A stretch of DNA of 64,000 nt. Origin: Pseudomonas putida. Its GTDB lineage: Bacteria > Pseudomonadota > Gammaproteobacteria > Pseudomonadales > Pseudomonadaceae. Below are positions 38,042 through 45,995 of the stretch, in pieces. The stretch is from NCBI RefSeq assembly GCF_030159595.1, contig NZ_BSKJ01000012.1, positions 103,906-167,905 on the forward strand, given 5' to 3'. A model generated the notes under the pieces. It ran no database searches and was not told the DNA's origin. It was given only the letters and a program-made list of their open reading frames with translations. A program made the translations under genes and the position numbers. Within the stretch, counting starts at the first letter, position 1. Every line of letters starts with the position of its first letter.

Positions 38042-39709
38042 ATGGAGCGCCCTATGCGTCCTCTGGCCGTGCCCCTGCTGTTGTTGCCTTGGGCGCTTGC
38101 TGCCCACGCAGAACCGTTGCCGGGTTTTCTCGACAGCCATGAATACGAACGGCGCCTGCCTTCTGCCAACCTGCCGATAGAGGCCTACCGCCCTATCAGC
38201 CCCAACCTGAGGTTGGCCGGGCCGGTTGGCGAAAGACTTGACTGGGCACCTGCGGACACGCCCGTCGTTGTGCATAAAGTGCGTTTCGTGGGCGGCACGG
38301 TGTTCCCCCTGAGTGATCTGCGCGAGCACTACCAGCCGCTGGTCGGGCGCCAGACCACGTTGGGCGAGTTGCAGCAGTACACCCAGCAGCTAACCCAGCG
38401 CTATCGGCAGGAGGGTTACCTGCTTGCCTATGCCTACCTGCCACCGCAGGATGTGGCCGAGGGCCGGGTGAATGTGGTGCTGGTCGAGGGTTACATCCGC
38501 GAGTACCACGTTGACGGTGATATCGGCCCGGCCAGCGACTATCTCCGGCAGCTATTGGCACGCCTTGAGGCTGAGCGCCCGCTGACCCGCGAAACGCTAG
38601 AGCGCTACCTGGGGCTGGCAGGGCGCCTGCCCGGCGTGTCGATAGAGGCTGAACTGGCGATGGCACGAACCGGTGACGGTGCGGCCCTTTTGACCGTGCA
38701 TGCGCGGCACAAGCCGTTCAGCGCCGCTGTTACTTTGGCAGACTCCAGTCGCGATGATGGACAGGCGCTGCTGACGGCCACCAGCAATGCCCACACCCGC
38801 TTTGCCGAACAGTTCCAGGCCAGCCTGCTACTGCCCCCGGGCGATGACCAGGTGCATTACCAACGGCTGGATTACAGCCAGCACCTGGACGAGGCCGGCA
38901 GCCAACTGTTGTTGTCGGCTTCGCGCTACCGCAGTGAGCCGGGCACGCGAACCCGCCTGGACGATGGCCGCGACATCACCCGCGAGCGTGACAGCCAACG
39001 CTATGCGATAGGCCTGCGCCAACCCGTGATTGTCAGGCCGAATGAATGGCTGGCCGTGCAGGGGCACTTGTATTCGGTCAGCGAACATGTCGAAGAGCGG
39101 CAGTCTTCGTCACGCGACTACGACACTTCTGCGCGCGCGCTGTCTTTCGAGGGCGACTGGCGCAAAGTGGACGGTAGTCGCCTGCGCATTGTCAGTGCCG
39201 GGGTCTACCAAGGCCTCGATTACCTGGGCGCCCGCAGTGATGCCGACTACGACATAGACTTTTTGCGGTTCAGGTTGTCGGGGCTGCAAAGTGACCCGCT
39301 GTCAGCGAGTTGGCAGGGGGTAGTGTCCGGCGCGTTGTACTGGAGTGATGACCGGCTGCCCGATAGCGAACGGGTTGGGTTTGGTGGGCAGAGCTTCGGG
39401 CGTGGCTATCCCCGTGATCAGGCCGACGGAGACAAGGGTTGGGGTGTGGCTTATGAGGTGAGCTACAGCATGCGGGGTAGCAGGTTGGCGCTGGTACAGC
39501 CCTATTTGGCAGTGGATGCGGCGCAGACCTGGCATAACCGGGGATCGGTGGAGGATGCCCACCTGGCTTCGGCGGCTCTTGGCGTGCGACTGGGGGATAG
39601 ACGTTTTTTCAACGTTGCACTGGAGGTGGCCAAGCCGTTGGCGGATGTGGCCTTGGATAGCCTGGACCGTGGGCCGCGCTTTACCTTGAGCGTTGGTCTT
39701 GAAATGTAG
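38042..39709 (+). CDS. TpsB/ShlB-family two-partner secretion outer-membrane transporter, orphan
   Basis: 555 residues from the ATG at 38042, which has AAGGGAA just upstream. A signal peptide (LAVPLLLLPWALAAHA) precedes a short linker, a POTRA domain (VVVHKVRFVGGTVFPLSDL to LLAYAYLPPQDVAEGRVNVV) and a 16-strand-type barrel. The barrel includes the late GFGGQSFGRGYPRD segment resembling the FRGY/RGY motif of loop 6 and a C-terminal phenylalanine-containing strand (RFTLSVGLEM). Such proteins export a large TpsA partner, but no TpsA gene lies in the window. It is convergent with the pprB-like gene. Confidence 0.9.
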   Translation: MERPMRPLAVPLLLLPWALAAHAEPLPGFLDSHEYERRLPSANLPIEAYRPISPNLRLAGPVGERLDWAPADTPVVVHKVRFVGGTVFPLSDLREHYQPLVGRQTTLGELQQYTQQLTQRYRQEGYLLAYAYLPPQDVAEGRVNVVLVEGYIREYHVDGDIGPASDYLRQLLARLEAERPLTRETLERYLGLAGRLPGVSIEAELAMARTGDGAALLTVHARHKPFSAAVTLADSSRDDGQALLTATSNAHTRFAEQFQASLLLPPGDDQVHYQRLDYSQHLDEAGSQLLLSASRYRSEPGTRTRLDDGRDITRERDSQRYAIGLRQPVIVRPNEWLAVQGHLYSVSEHVEERQSSSRDYDTSARALSFEGDWRKVDGSRLRIVSAGVYQGLDYLGARSDADYDIDFLRFRLSGLQSDPLSASWQGVVSGALYWSDDRLPDSERVGFGGQSFGRGYPRDQADGDKGWGVAYEVSYSMRGSRLALVQPYLAVDAAQTWHNRGSVEDAHLASAALGVRLGDRRFFNVALEVAKPLADVALDSLDRGPRFTLSVGLEM

Positions 39710-39710
39710 A

Positions 39711-39727
39711 GGGCCGCTTTGCGGCCC
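39711..39727. terminator. hairpin between convergent tpsB and pprB genes
   Basis: GGGCCGC-TTT-GCGGCCC lies directly after the tpsB stop and 21 bases before the pprB stop on the other strand. There is no long T-run, so efficiency is uncertain. Confidence 0.5.
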
Positions 39728-39748
39728 CGGCGATGTTGAAGTACTCAC

Positions 39749-40528
39749 CTAATGGGTGGTGAACCGCAGGTGCAGCGGTGAAGAGCTGGGTGTCAACGCA
39801 AGTGCCAACTGAGTGCGGTTGTGCATGTGGGTCAGGCGCAGTACCTGCGACACATACAGCTTCACCGTGTTTTCGGTAATGCCCAGTTCACAGGCAATCT
39901 GGTAGTTGGTCTTGCCCTTGCTCACCAGCCGCGCCACTTCAAGTTGCCGTGGCGACAGCTTCTCGAACGCCGCCGGTAGCTCGCTCTCACTGTCTTCCAC
40001 ATCGCTGGCGCGTCGGTGGGTGCCTTGGCCTCGGGCCTTTTCCAGGTCCTGGTACAGCTCGTCCACCGAGTCGGCCAGATCCTGCAACCGCTGGTTCAAC
40101 CCGCCCAAGGCGCGGACGTTGCGCTGGCGCTCTTGCAGGGCCTCTTCTTGGCGGCGCACGCCTTCGAGCAGTTCATCGAGGTCCATGGGCTTCTGGTAGT
40201 AATCGGCAAAGCCTTCACGCAGGGCACGGATCACATCCTGTTTATCCGCGCGCCCAGTCAGCATGATGGCTTCGAACATGCGCTGCCCGGTGATTTCCTT
40301 CAAGGCGCGGACCAGTTCGATGCCATCACGCTCGGGCATGTGCAGGTCGCAGATGATCAGGCCAATGGCCTCGTCGGCCAGGTAGCGCTCAAGGGCTTCG
40401 TCGGTGGAATGGGCCGGCAGGCAGTGGTAACCCTGGGTTTCAAGAAACTCACACAGCTGTTCGACGATGACTGGCTGGTCATCGACCACCAAAATCTTCA
40501 CATCACTGAAAGGTCTGGACACGATCAA
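39749..40528 (-). CDS. pprB: response regulator with LuxR-type HTH, PprB-like
   Basis: 259 residues. An N-terminal receiver domain has ILVVDDQPVIVEQL, the phospho-acceptor aspartate in LIICDLHMPERDG and the lysine in DYYQKPMDL. A coiled-coil-like linker follows (about 125-170), then a LuxR-family HTH with LSPRQLEVARLVSKGKTNYQ and ELGITENTVKLYVSQVLRL. In P. aeruginosa PprB controls the Tad pilus, CupE fimbriae and BapA adhesin, and its gene adjoins fppA; the same neighbour is present here. No PprA-like kinase gene is seen. TGTACA repeats lie 75 bases upstream of the start. Confidence 0.82.
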   Translation of the reverse strand: MIVSRPFSDVKILVVDDQPVIVEQLCEFLETQGYHCLPAHSTDEALERYLADEAIGLIICDLHMPERDGIELVRALKEITGQRMFEAIMLTGRADKQDVIRALREGFADYYQKPMDLDELLEGVRRQEEALQERQRNVRALGGLNQRLQDLADSVDELYQDLEKARGQGTHRRASDVEDSESELPAAFEKLSPRQLEVARLVSKGKTNYQIACELGITENTVKLYVSQVLRLTHMHNRTQLALALTPSSSPLHLRFTTH

Positions 40529-40602
40529 CTCCCTGTTCGTATGCGGCCCTGCTCCCGGGCCAGACGCTCTGGCAGCTTAAAAATAGTCGCACTTCGCGAT
40601 TA

Positions 40603-40619
40603 TGTACAAGGCGTGTACA
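40603..40619. promoter_or_regulatory. repeated TGTACA sites upstream of pprB
   Basis: TGTACA at 40603-40608 and 40614-40619 lie 11 bases apart, one helical turn, within a larger imperfect dyad (ATTA...CAAT outside). The pair is 75-91 bases upstream of the pprB ATG and just downstream of the fppA stop. It is a candidate operator, possibly for autoregulation. Confidence 0.4.
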
Positions 40620-40640
40620 ACAATCGGACCACAGGCGTGT

Positions 40641-41111
40641 CTATTGGATCCATACGGCCGTTAGAAGAAAACCTGCTAACACATAGGGTACGAATGCCTG
40701 TTTGTCGCCCATCTCTTCGGTCAGGGCCTGCAAACGCTTCTTCACTTTAGGGTTGAGCAGCGTCCACAGGCGCCGACGGGTAAGCAGCCACACCAGCACA
40801 CTGACGCCGGCACCGATGAAGGTGCCAAGCACGTATTGCGGGCTGGTCGCCAGGGCCAGTGCGCCCATCAGCTTGACGTCGTCGGCACCGAAGCGGCCAA
40901 GCATGTAGCCAGGCAACGTTAGCAGCATGACGATCGCCAGCGCCCAGCCAGCATCGCTGGCATCGGCACCGATCCAGCTGTGGCCGGTCGCGAACAGCCA
41001 GACCAGGGCGCCAGTTGCAACGCCCAGGGTCAGCAAGTTGGATATCTGGCGTTGACGCACGTCCTGTTCGGAGCACAAGGCAAGCCACAGCAGGAGAACA
41101 ATGCTTTGCAT
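40641..41111 (-). CDS. fppA: A24-family prepilin peptidase, FppA/TadV-like
   Basis: 156 residues from the start at 41111 (MQSIVLLLWLALC); 11 upstream codons were dropped. It is a polytopic inner-membrane protein of the short prepilin-peptidase type. The two catalytic aspartates are expected in SEQDVRQRQISN near residue 16 and in FGADDVKLMGAL; the latter replaces the usual GxGD with GADD. Such enzymes mature Flp prepilins for Tad pili. It stands next to a PprB-like regulator as in P. aeruginosa, but no flp, rcp or tad genes are in this window. Confidence 0.82.
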   Translation of the reverse strand: MQSIVLLLWLALCSEQDVRQRQISNLLTLGVATGALVWLFATGHSWIGADASDAGWALAIVMLLTLPGYMLGRFGADDVKLMGALALATSPQYVLGTFIGAGVSVLVWLLTRRRLWTLLNPKVKKRLQALTEEMGDKQAFVPYVLAGFLLTAVWIQ

Positions 41112-41261
41112 TGGCAGGTCGCCTTTCCCAAATGTTGAACACATCTACCCGGTCAGTCAGGTTTCCTTAAGTGAAGATAGACGGGAACCTGCGGGCGAGT
41201 GGGCGGGAAGGGGAAAAAGGCGTGGTCGAAGTGGATTTTGTCGTTCTTGACACTGTTCAAG

Positions 41262-41300
41262 TGTGGGCGCGGCCCTTCGCGACGCAAGACCGCTCCCACA
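41262..41300. repeat. diverged REP-like inverted repeat
   Basis: TGTGGGCGCGGCCCTTCGCG at 41262 and CGCTCCCACA ending at 41300 form the two ends of a degenerate REP unit in the gap between fppA and the first DUF4136 gene. Confidence 0.6.
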
Positions 41301-41315
41301 ATCATAAGCGGCGGC

Positions 41316-41885
41316 TTATTTCTTGCTACCCGGCGGGTAGTTGGCCAGCACCTTGGTCACGGTGTTGTGGATGGCGCTGTTGCGTTCCTCAGGGCTTGGC
41401 GGGTAGTTGTTCATGATTTGCTCGGCACTGCCGCGCCACACCAGCTTGCCATCACGCCCATCGAACATGTCCACCTGAATGGTGGCGACCTTGTAATCGA
41501 CGCTGCGTGTTTCGTTGTACATAGGGCCACCCCAGTAACCGCCCCAGTAGCCACCCCAACCTCCGCCATAGTTGGTGGTGATCTGCTGCTGACGCTGCTC
41601 GACGATCAGGTAGGTGCGTACCGTCAGGTCAGGCCGTGCGCCACCCTGGACAGGGCGCAGGCCGCGCTGGTCGAGTTGGTCGGCGACCGCCTGGCGAATC
41701 CGCTGTTCGGTGAGGTCGCTCTTGATGCGTGGGTCGTCCGGGCGGTATTGCAGGCCCGGCTCTTGCCATGCCCAGCTGCGGTAGGCGGCAAAATCGCGGC
41801 TGGCATCGAAATCCTGCTGGACGTTATTGCTGGAGCAGGCCGCGAGCAATAACGCGAATGACAGTAGAACGAGACGGCGCAACAT
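41316..41885 (-). CDS. DUF4136 lipoprotein
   Basis: 189 residues with lipoprotein signal MLRRLVLLSFALLLAAC. The body has the DUF4136 pattern: FAAYRSWAWQEP, LTEQRIRQAVADQLDQRGLRP, DLTVRTYLIVEQR, then VATIQVDMFDGRDGKLVWRGSAEQ and a C-terminal AIHNTVTKVLANYPP. A Gly/Trp/Tyr-rich insert (about residues 107-121) interrupts the domain. Function is unknown. It lies 19 bases after a second DUF4136 gene and looks like a tandem duplication. Confidence 0.88.
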   Translation of the reverse strand: MLRRLVLLSFALLLAACSSNNVQQDFDASRDFAAYRSWAWQEPGLQYRPDDPRIKSDLTEQRIRQAVADQLDQRGLRPVQGGARPDLTVRTYLIVEQRQQQITTNYGGGWGGYWGGYWGGPMYNETRSVDYKVATIQVDMFDGRDGKLVWRGSAEQIMNNYPPSPEERNSAIHNTVTKVLANYPPGSKK

Positions 41886-41904
41886 GATGGTTCTCCGTTA
41901 GCAA

Positions 41905-42540
41905 TTAACTGGGAGGATAGCCGCTGAGCGCCTTGTGCACAGAATCGCGCAGGGCGCTTTCGCGTTCACGCGGCGAGTCCTTGTCGCTGCCGCTTTCGGC
42001 GCTGGCGCTCCACACCGGCTGGCCGCTGCGGGCGTCGTACAGGTCGATGCGCACCACCATCACCTCCACCTCGTAGGTGCGCACGATGGGTACGCTGGCA
42101 TAGCCCGCGTAGCCATGGCGATAACCGCCATAGCCGACACCACCGTAGGGGTAGGGGCCGTAGTAGGGGTCGTAGGTGTCGTAGTCACGCACTTGGCGCA
42201 AGCGTTTTTCCAAGCGCATGTCGGCACTGACCAGCAAGTCGCCGGAAGCCCCTCGGGCAGGGCGCAGGCCATGTTGGTCGAGTGCCCCGCTGACGGCATC
42301 GGCCAGTTGCGCCGGATCGGCATTGGCCGAGCCGCTGGGCAGTTGGCCGTTGCGCCAGCTCCAGCTGCGGTAATGCCCATAGTCGCGGGCGGGTGCCGGG
42401 TAGGCACTGGCGTCGAAGGTGGTGGCCGCCTGGGCGGGGGCCGGCGGCAGCGGACGGCTGCTGGCCACATACGGGTTGCTGCCCTGGCAGGCAGCCAGTG
42501 CAAGCGGCAGCAGGGCCAGGCACAACAGACGGTACGGCAT
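41905..42540 (-). CDS. second DUF4136 lipoprotein
   Basis: 211 residues; the start at 42540 gives the lipoprotein signal MPYRLLCLALLPLALAAC with GGAGGAATAC just upstream. It shares with its neighbour the YGHYRSWSWRNGQL, GALDQHGLRPARGASGDLLV and VVRIDLYDARSGQPVWSASAE blocks. It also has a Tyr/Gly-rich insert (DPYYGPYPYGGVGYGGYRHG) in the same place. Tandem paralogues of unknown role, presumably in the envelope. It is 22 bases downstream of cmoM on the same strand. Confidence 0.88.
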   Translation of the reverse strand: MPYRLLCLALLPLALAACQGSNPYVASSRPLPPAPAQAATTFDASAYPAPARDYGHYRSWSWRNGQLPSGSANADPAQLADAVSGALDQHGLRPARGASGDLLVSADMRLEKRLRQVRDYDTYDPYYGPYPYGGVGYGGYRHGYAGYASVPIVRTYEVEVMVVRIDLYDARSGQPVWSASAESGSDKDSPRERESALRDSVHKALSGYPPS

Positions 42541-42562
42541 GTATTCCTCCCGGCGGGGCGGG

Positions 42563-43312
42563 TTAGCGGGGGCGGCACACCCAGTGCAGGTAGCGGCCAA
42601 GTCCGGCGAAGCTGGGGTGGCGGCGGTAGGCAAGTTCCATTTCCAGCAGGTCGAGCAGCTCGGCCTTGCCCTGGAATTCCTTGGGCATATAGTCGTGGAA
42701 GACGCGCACACCGCTCTCGCTTTCAACGTGCCACATAGGATCAAGTTGCGCCTTGAGTTCGCGTGGATCAAGCGGTTTCTGTGGGGTCAGGCTCTGCTTT
42801 TCACCTTCCAGACGGTTGCTGCGCAACTTGCGGAAATGGCCTTTGAGCAGGTTGCGGTAGACCAGCGCGTCGCGGTTGTAGAAGGCCAGTGACAGCCACC
42901 CGGAAGGGGCTGTGAGCTGGTGCAGCACGGGCAGGATGCTTTCGGGCTCCGCCAGCCATTCGAGCACGGCATGGCACAACACCAGGTCGTAGGGTTCGGT
43001 CAACTGGCCGAGCAGCTCTTGCCAGGGGGCCTGGATGAACGTGGCGGCCTGGCCGGCCTCGGCAAACCGCGCCCGGGCGCCGTCGAGCATGGGGGCAGCG
43101 GGCTCGGCCAGGGTCAGGTGATGGCCTCGTTGGGCCAGCCACAAGGCCATATGGCCCAGCCCGGCACCGATATCGAGAATGCGCAGCGGACGATCGGGCA
43201 GTGCCTCGGCCAGGTCGGCCTGCAGCACGGCCAAGCGGATTGCGCCCTTGGCACCGCCGTAGATCTTCTCGGCAAAGCGGGTGGCCAGCTCATCGAAGTG
43301 ACGGTCATTCAT
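42563..43312 (-). CDS. cmoM: tRNA 5-carboxymethoxyuridine methyltransferase
   Basis: 249 residues. The SAM-binding motif ILDIGAGLGHMALWLAQRGH and the family hallmarks MNDRHFDELATRFAEKIYG, CHAVLEWLAEPESILPVL, SLAFYNRDALVYRNLLKG and GVRVFHDYMP match CmoM (formerly SmtA), which methylates cmo5U at the tRNA wobble position. The start at 43312 was chosen at the family N-terminus and overlaps the stop of the MazG-like gene by four bases; upstream codons to 43387 lie inside that gene. Confidence 0.92.
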   Translation of the reverse strand: MNDRHFDELATRFAEKIYGGAKGAIRLAVLQADLAEALPDRPLRILDIGAGLGHMALWLAQRGHHLTLAEPAAPMLDGARARFAEAGQAATFIQAPWQELLGQLTEPYDLVLCHAVLEWLAEPESILPVLHQLTAPSGWLSLAFYNRDALVYRNLLKGHFRKLRSNRLEGEKQSLTPQKPLDPRELKAQLDPMWHVESESGVRVFHDYMPKEFQGKAELLDLLEMELAYRRHPSFAGLGRYLHWVCRPR

Positions 43313-43614
43313 CGGGCGAAGCGCCTCTCGCTGTCGGCCAGCTTGGCCCGCACCACCTGGTCCATGTCCAGGCCCAGCTCGCTGCACAGCAGCAACAGGT
43401 AAAGCACGACATCACCGACTTCCTGGCCGGCGTGGGCCAGTTTTTCGGCAGGCAGCTGGCGCGATTCGTCTTCGCTCAGCCATTGGAAGATTTCCACCAG
43501 TTCGGCCATTTCGACGCTGGCGGCCATGGCCAGGTTCTTCGGGCTGTGGAAACCGCGCCAGTCGTTGTTGTCGCGGATCTGGTGCAGGCGTTGGGTGAGT
43601 TCTTGCAGGTTCAT
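43309..43614 (-). CDS. MazG-like nucleotide pyrophosphohydrolase
   Basis: 101 residues. The all-alpha NTP-pyrophosphatase pattern is clear: NLAMAASVEMAELVEIFQW with the metal-binding E-x-x-E, then EVGDVVLYLLLLCSELGLD with E-x-x-D. This matches the RS21-C6/MazG-like clade that hydrolyses non-canonical dNTPs. The start at 43614 gives MNLQELTQRLHQIRDNNDW; upstream codons were dropped. It is coupled to cmoM by a four-base overlap. Confidence 0.9.
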   Translation of the reverse strand: MNLQELTQRLHQIRDNNDWRGFHSPKNLAMAASVEMAELVEIFQWLSEDESRQLPAEKLAHAGQEVGDVVLYLLLLCSELGLDMDQVVRAKLADSERRFAR

Positions 43615-43670
43615 CGGGGGTCTCCTAATGCTGCATAGCTTCAGCCCAGGCCCGATGCAAAGCAAGGGGC

Positions 43671-44522
43671 CTACAGCCGATCCCACCGCCCGACCATATG
43701 CACTGCCCCTCCATGGCCATCCAGCCGTAACGCACCTGCATCCCCCGCCGCGCTAGCACTGAGCACCACCTCCGACGGCAACCGCACCGGTTTGCGAAAG
43801 CCCACTTCGAAGGCATATCCACTGTGCGGCAGGTGCCCGCGCAGTGCCGCCAAGGCCATGGCCTTGCTCCACATGCCATGGGCAATGGCTGTGGGAAAGC
43901 CGAACAGCCGGGCACTGGTGGCACTGAGGTGGATAGGGTTGTAATCCCCGCAAACCTTGGCATATCGCCGGCCGATATCACTGTCGGCGTACCAGCGACT
44001 GGCTTCAGGCAACGCATCAGGCTCAACGTCGGCAAGTTCGCTTGCTTCGCCTTCCAGCTTCAACCCACGTACCAGCATGCGGCTGGTCTCGCGCCAGAGC
44101 AGGCCGATTCCGTCCTCGGCTTCGGTGACAAGGTCGAAAGTGCCGCCCTTGGCGTGTGGCTGCAGGTTGTGCGCATATACGGTAAGGCGCAGCCCTTCGA
44201 TACCGCCAAGCGGGCGCAGCACTTCGATGCGGTTGTACAGATGCACCAGTCCGAGCAGCGGGAAGGGGAAGTCTGGGGCGGTCATCAACTGTAATTGCAG
44301 GGTGAACGCCATGACATGCGGATAGGTCCCCGGCAGGCGGCCATCGTCGGGGAAGTGGCAGAGCTTGCGGTAGGCACTCAGGTTGCCAGGCTGAACCCGG
44401 ATGAAACAGCGCAGGCCATCGTCAGGCAGGTGGTCACCGCTGATTGTGCGCTTGCTGACTGCGCGCAGGTAAAGGCTGGCGCGCGATGCCGGGCTGTGCA
44501 GGTCGTGCCAGTGTCGGCTCAT
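43671..44522 (-). CDS. MaoC-like (R)-hydratase domain protein
   Basis: 283 residues. The C-terminal half has the hydratase 2 motif CGDYNPIHLSATSARLFGFP followed by AIAHGMWSKAMALAAL, with the Asp and His expected for catalysis. The N-terminal half is a second, degenerate hot-dog-like region. It follows the long FabG gene by two bases, and a thiolase gene diverges from fabG. Together they form a set for making or degrading 3-hydroxyacyl intermediates; acyl-CoA and acyl-ACP substrates are both possible. The start at 44522 (MSRHWHDLHSPAS) trims ten codons. Confidence 0.85.
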   Translation of the reverse strand: MSRHWHDLHSPASRASLYLRAVSKRTISGDHLPDDGLRCFIRVQPGNLSAYRKLCHFPDDGRLPGTYPHVMAFTLQLQLMTAPDFPFPLLGLVHLYNRIEVLRPLGGIEGLRLTVYAHNLQPHAKGGTFDLVTEAEDGIGLLWRETSRMLVRGLKLEGEASELADVEPDALPEASRWYADSDIGRRYAKVCGDYNPIHLSATSARLFGFPTAIAHGMWSKAMALAALRGHLPHSGYAFEVGFRKPVRLPSEVVLSASAAGDAGALRLDGHGGAVHMVGRWDRL

Positions 44523-44524
44523 GC

Positions 44525-45877
44525 TCAGGCCCCCATCAATGCTTGGCCGCACACCCGCAGCACTTGGCCGTTGACCGCACCGGAACCCGGCTGGCTGAGC
44601 CAGGCGATGGCTTCGGCCACGTCCTGCGCACGACCACCCTGGCCCAGCGAACTCAGGCGTCTCCCGGCTTCGCGCAGGCCCATGGGCATGGCTGCGGTCA
44701 TGTGGGTCTCGATAAAGCCGGGGGCTACGGCATTGATGCTGCCACCCCGCTCGGCAAGCCGGGGAGCCCAGGCCTGGGCAAGGCCGATCAGCCCGGCCTT
44801 GCTTGCGGCATAGTTGGCCTGCCCGCGGTTGCCGGCAATGCCACTGACCGAGGCCAGCAGGGTGATGCGCGCGTTCTCCCCGAGCGCGCCGTTGTCGTAC
44901 AGCGCCTGGGTCAGCGCCTGTGGGGCCTTGAGGTTGACCGCCATGACCGCATCCCAGTATTCCGGGGTCATGTTGGCCAAGGTCTTGTCGCGGGTGATAC
45001 CGGCGTTGTGCACCACGATGTCGATGCCATCGGGCAGCACCGCGAGCAGTTGCGTTGCCGCATCGCTGGCGCAGATATCCAGCGGCAGAGCCTTGCCACC
45101 CAAGCGTGCAGCGAGGGCATCGAGGTCCTGGCTGGCCTGCGGCACATCGAGCAGCAGCACATCGGCACCGTCCCGCGCCAGGGTTTCGGCGATGGCGGCA
45201 CCGATGCCGCGCGCCGCGCCGGTGACCAGTGCGCGGCGGCCGGACAGCGGGCGGGTCCAGTCCTCCACCTGGTGGGTGCAGGCTTCCAGGCGCAGCACCT
45301 GGCCTGAGATGAACGCGCTCTTGGGCGAGAGGAAGAAGCGCAGGGCGCCCTCCAGCTGGTCTTCGGCACGGGGAGCGACATACAGCAACTGGGCCGTCGC
45401 ACCATTGCGCAGCTCCTTGGCCAGCGAGCGGCTGAAGCCTTCAAGGGCCCGCTGGGCAACGCTGGCCAACGGGTTGTCGAGGTTTTCTGGCGCACGCCCC
45501 AGTACCACGATGTGGGCGCATGGGGCCAGGCTACGCAGCAGCGGCTGAAAAAATTCGCGCAACTGCTTCAGTGAATCACTGTCGGACAGATGACTGGCAT
45601 CGAATACCACGGCCTGTATTTTCGGCCCTAGGCCGGCCACCCAGGCTTCGGCCTGCAGGGTGTCGGCATTGAAGCTGTAAACCTCGTCGGTCAGGCGTGG
45701 GGCGATGGCTTCCACCCGGCTTGCCAGTGGCCCGCCACCCAGTACCAAGGCCCCCTCCACCGGGCGCAGGCGGCCGGCCTGCCAGCGCTCCAGCGGCGCC
45801 GGGCGTGGCAGGCCGAGGGCGTCCACGAGGCGGCGGCCGAGGTTGGAGTTGGCAAAACCGAGGTAGCGATCGCTCAT
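44525..45877 (-). CDS. fabG: long-form 3-oxoacyl-ACP reductase (FabG4-like)
   Basis: 450 residues, about 200 more than normal FabG. The N-terminal half is a degenerate Rossmann-like domain (VVFDASHLSDSDSLKQLREF, CAHIVVLGRAPENLDN). The C-terminal half is a typical SDR: RRALVTGAARGIGAAIAETL, VHNAGITRDKTLANM and the active-site S...YAASKAGLIGL. The last third ends in APGFIETHMTAAM. This is the architecture of high-molecular-weight FabG proteins. The start at 45877 (MSDRYLGFANSNLG) drops 60 unconserved codons. It is translated before the MaoC gene in a two-gene operon. Confidence 0.92.
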   Translation of the reverse strand: MSDRYLGFANSNLGRRLVDALGLPRPAPLERWQAGRLRPVEGALVLGGGPLASRVEAIAPRLTDEVYSFNADTLQAEAWVAGLGPKIQAVVFDASHLSDSDSLKQLREFFQPLLRSLAPCAHIVVLGRAPENLDNPLASVAQRALEGFSRSLAKELRNGATAQLLYVAPRAEDQLEGALRFFLSPKSAFISGQVLRLEACTHQVEDWTRPLSGRRALVTGAARGIGAAIAETLARDGADVLLLDVPQASQDLDALAARLGGKALPLDICASDAATQLLAVLPDGIDIVVHNAGITRDKTLANMTPEYWDAVMAVNLKAPQALTQALYDNGALGENARITLLASVSGIAGNRGQANYAASKAGLIGLAQAWAPRLAERGGSINAVAPGFIETHMTAAMPMGLREAGRRLSSLGQGGRAQDVAEAIAWLSQPGSGAVNGQVLRVCGQALMGA

Positions 45878-45995
45878 GAGTGGGTCTCCGCAAAGGCAAG
45901 CTTGAAAGTGTGGACCAACTTTGTGGCAAGGTCGTTCGAATGCGGTAAAAACACCTAGGCTGTACGGATCAAATTGTTTCAGGAGGAACAAGCAC

